DNA from: Nitrospinota bacterium | Lineage (GTDB): Bacteria > Nitrospinota_A > UBA7883 > JACRGQ01 | Reading direction: 5' to 3' | NCBI GenBank assembly: GCA_016212275.1 | Contig: JACRGR010000026.1 | Coordinates: forward strand, 1-64,000 | DNA: 64,000 nt | In this document: positions 63,904 through 64,000 of the stretch, in pieces | How positions within the stretch are numbered: position 1 is the first letter of the stretch | Layout of the letters: every line of letters begins with the position of its first letter | Program-made: the position numbers and the translations under genes | The notes under the pieces: model-generated | What the model was told of the DNA's origin: nothing | Database searches by the model: none | What the model saw: only the letters and a program-made list of their open reading frames with translations

Positions 63904-64000
63904 TTATTTGTCCTTGAACCACTCCTTCAGGCCGCCCTGGTCCGGCTTCATGCCTTTCTGGCCTTCCGTCCAGTTCGCGGGACACACCTCGCCGTACTTT
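63904..64000 (-). CDS. 2-Cys peroxiredoxin, C-terminal fragment
   Basis: The last 32 codons of a peroxiredoxin that runs out of the window: YGEVCPANWTEGQKGM contains the resolving Cys motif (GEVCPANW), followed by a short tail ending LKEWFKDK. The enzyme would reduce hydrogen peroxide and organic peroxides. Confidence 0.88.
   Translation of the reverse strand, partial: KYGEVCPANWTEGQKGMKPDQGGLKEWFKDK

Overview
The window is a dense, GC-rich chromosomal segment from a Gram-negative, motile and chemotactic bacterium. The clues are a lipoprotein signal, TlpA, lytic transglycosylase, SecA, CheY/CheB/CheR and FliM-like motifs. Gene content and order (infC-rpmI-rplT-pheS-pheT-zapA, split transketolase, QueH, YpdA, zinc-ribbon plus FliM-like repeats, an oxygen-binding di-iron protein beside a chemoreceptor) look like a Deltaproteobacteria/Nitrospinota-type lineage. 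I cannot place it more exactly from sequence alone. No ribosomal RNA, CRISPR array, insertion sequence or integrase is visible.

Layout. 0-11 kb: type IIA topoisomerase B subunit (partial), orphan antitoxin, histone-deacetylase-like enzyme, peptide-ABC ATPase, pssA, small zinc ribbon, NYN RNase, gyrA, a TPR lipoprotein, serS and a CDGSH protein. 11-16 kb (minus): DUF1330, alpha-glucan phosphorylase, YpdA-type reductase, lytic transglycosylase. 16-19 kb: a very unusual repeat-rich membrane protein with about twenty FliM-like 'DIDAIF' motifs, interrupted by a 13-C homopolymer. 19-21 kb: tRNA-Ser and two structured repeat elements. 21-37 kb: MEMO-like protein, hybrid kinase, aspC-coaD-transketolase operon, secA, cupin-rel, AI-2E family permease, a FlgT-like periplasmic protein, queH and a nitroreductase. 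37-43 kb: tRNA-Val and the infC-rpmI-rplT-pheST-zapBA translation/division cluster. 43-45 kb: a toxin-antitoxin patch (VapBC, MNT/HEPN) with a nonsense-interrupted membrane-protein gene. 45-50 kb: SDR, glycosyltransferase, TlpA/NifU, a siroheme-reductase-like ferredoxin protein, purD. 50-61.4 kb (minus): a signalling block running HEAT protein, STAS, CheR, CheB, CheY, di-iron oxygen-binding protein, an 80-aa protein, a heme-motif chemoreceptor, then a 1109-aa PEGA/fibronectin protein. 61.7-64 kb: tRNA-Phe, a second VapBC, a cysteine-cluster protein, a third repeat element beside tRNA-Arg, and the end of a peroxiredoxin gene.

Three things stand out. (1) At least nine genes have a -10 hexamer of TAnnnT form exactly 6-7 nt before the start codon and no ribosome binding site, so this organism appears to use leaderless mRNAs widely, alongside normal Shine-Dalgarno genes. 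(2) A ~186-nt element sits directly downstream of tRNA-Ser and tRNA-Arg. It carries an inverted and a direct copy of the 3' end of whichever tRNA it follows, and between them a conserved, covarying RNA-like fold. A divergent orphan copy lies nearby. (3) The 16.2-19.1 kb gene fuses a zinc ribbon, an array of CheY-binding-like FliM motifs and a membrane anchor, with a possible contingency homopolymer. Together with the di-iron/heme chemotaxis block it suggests elaborated oxygen/redox taxis.
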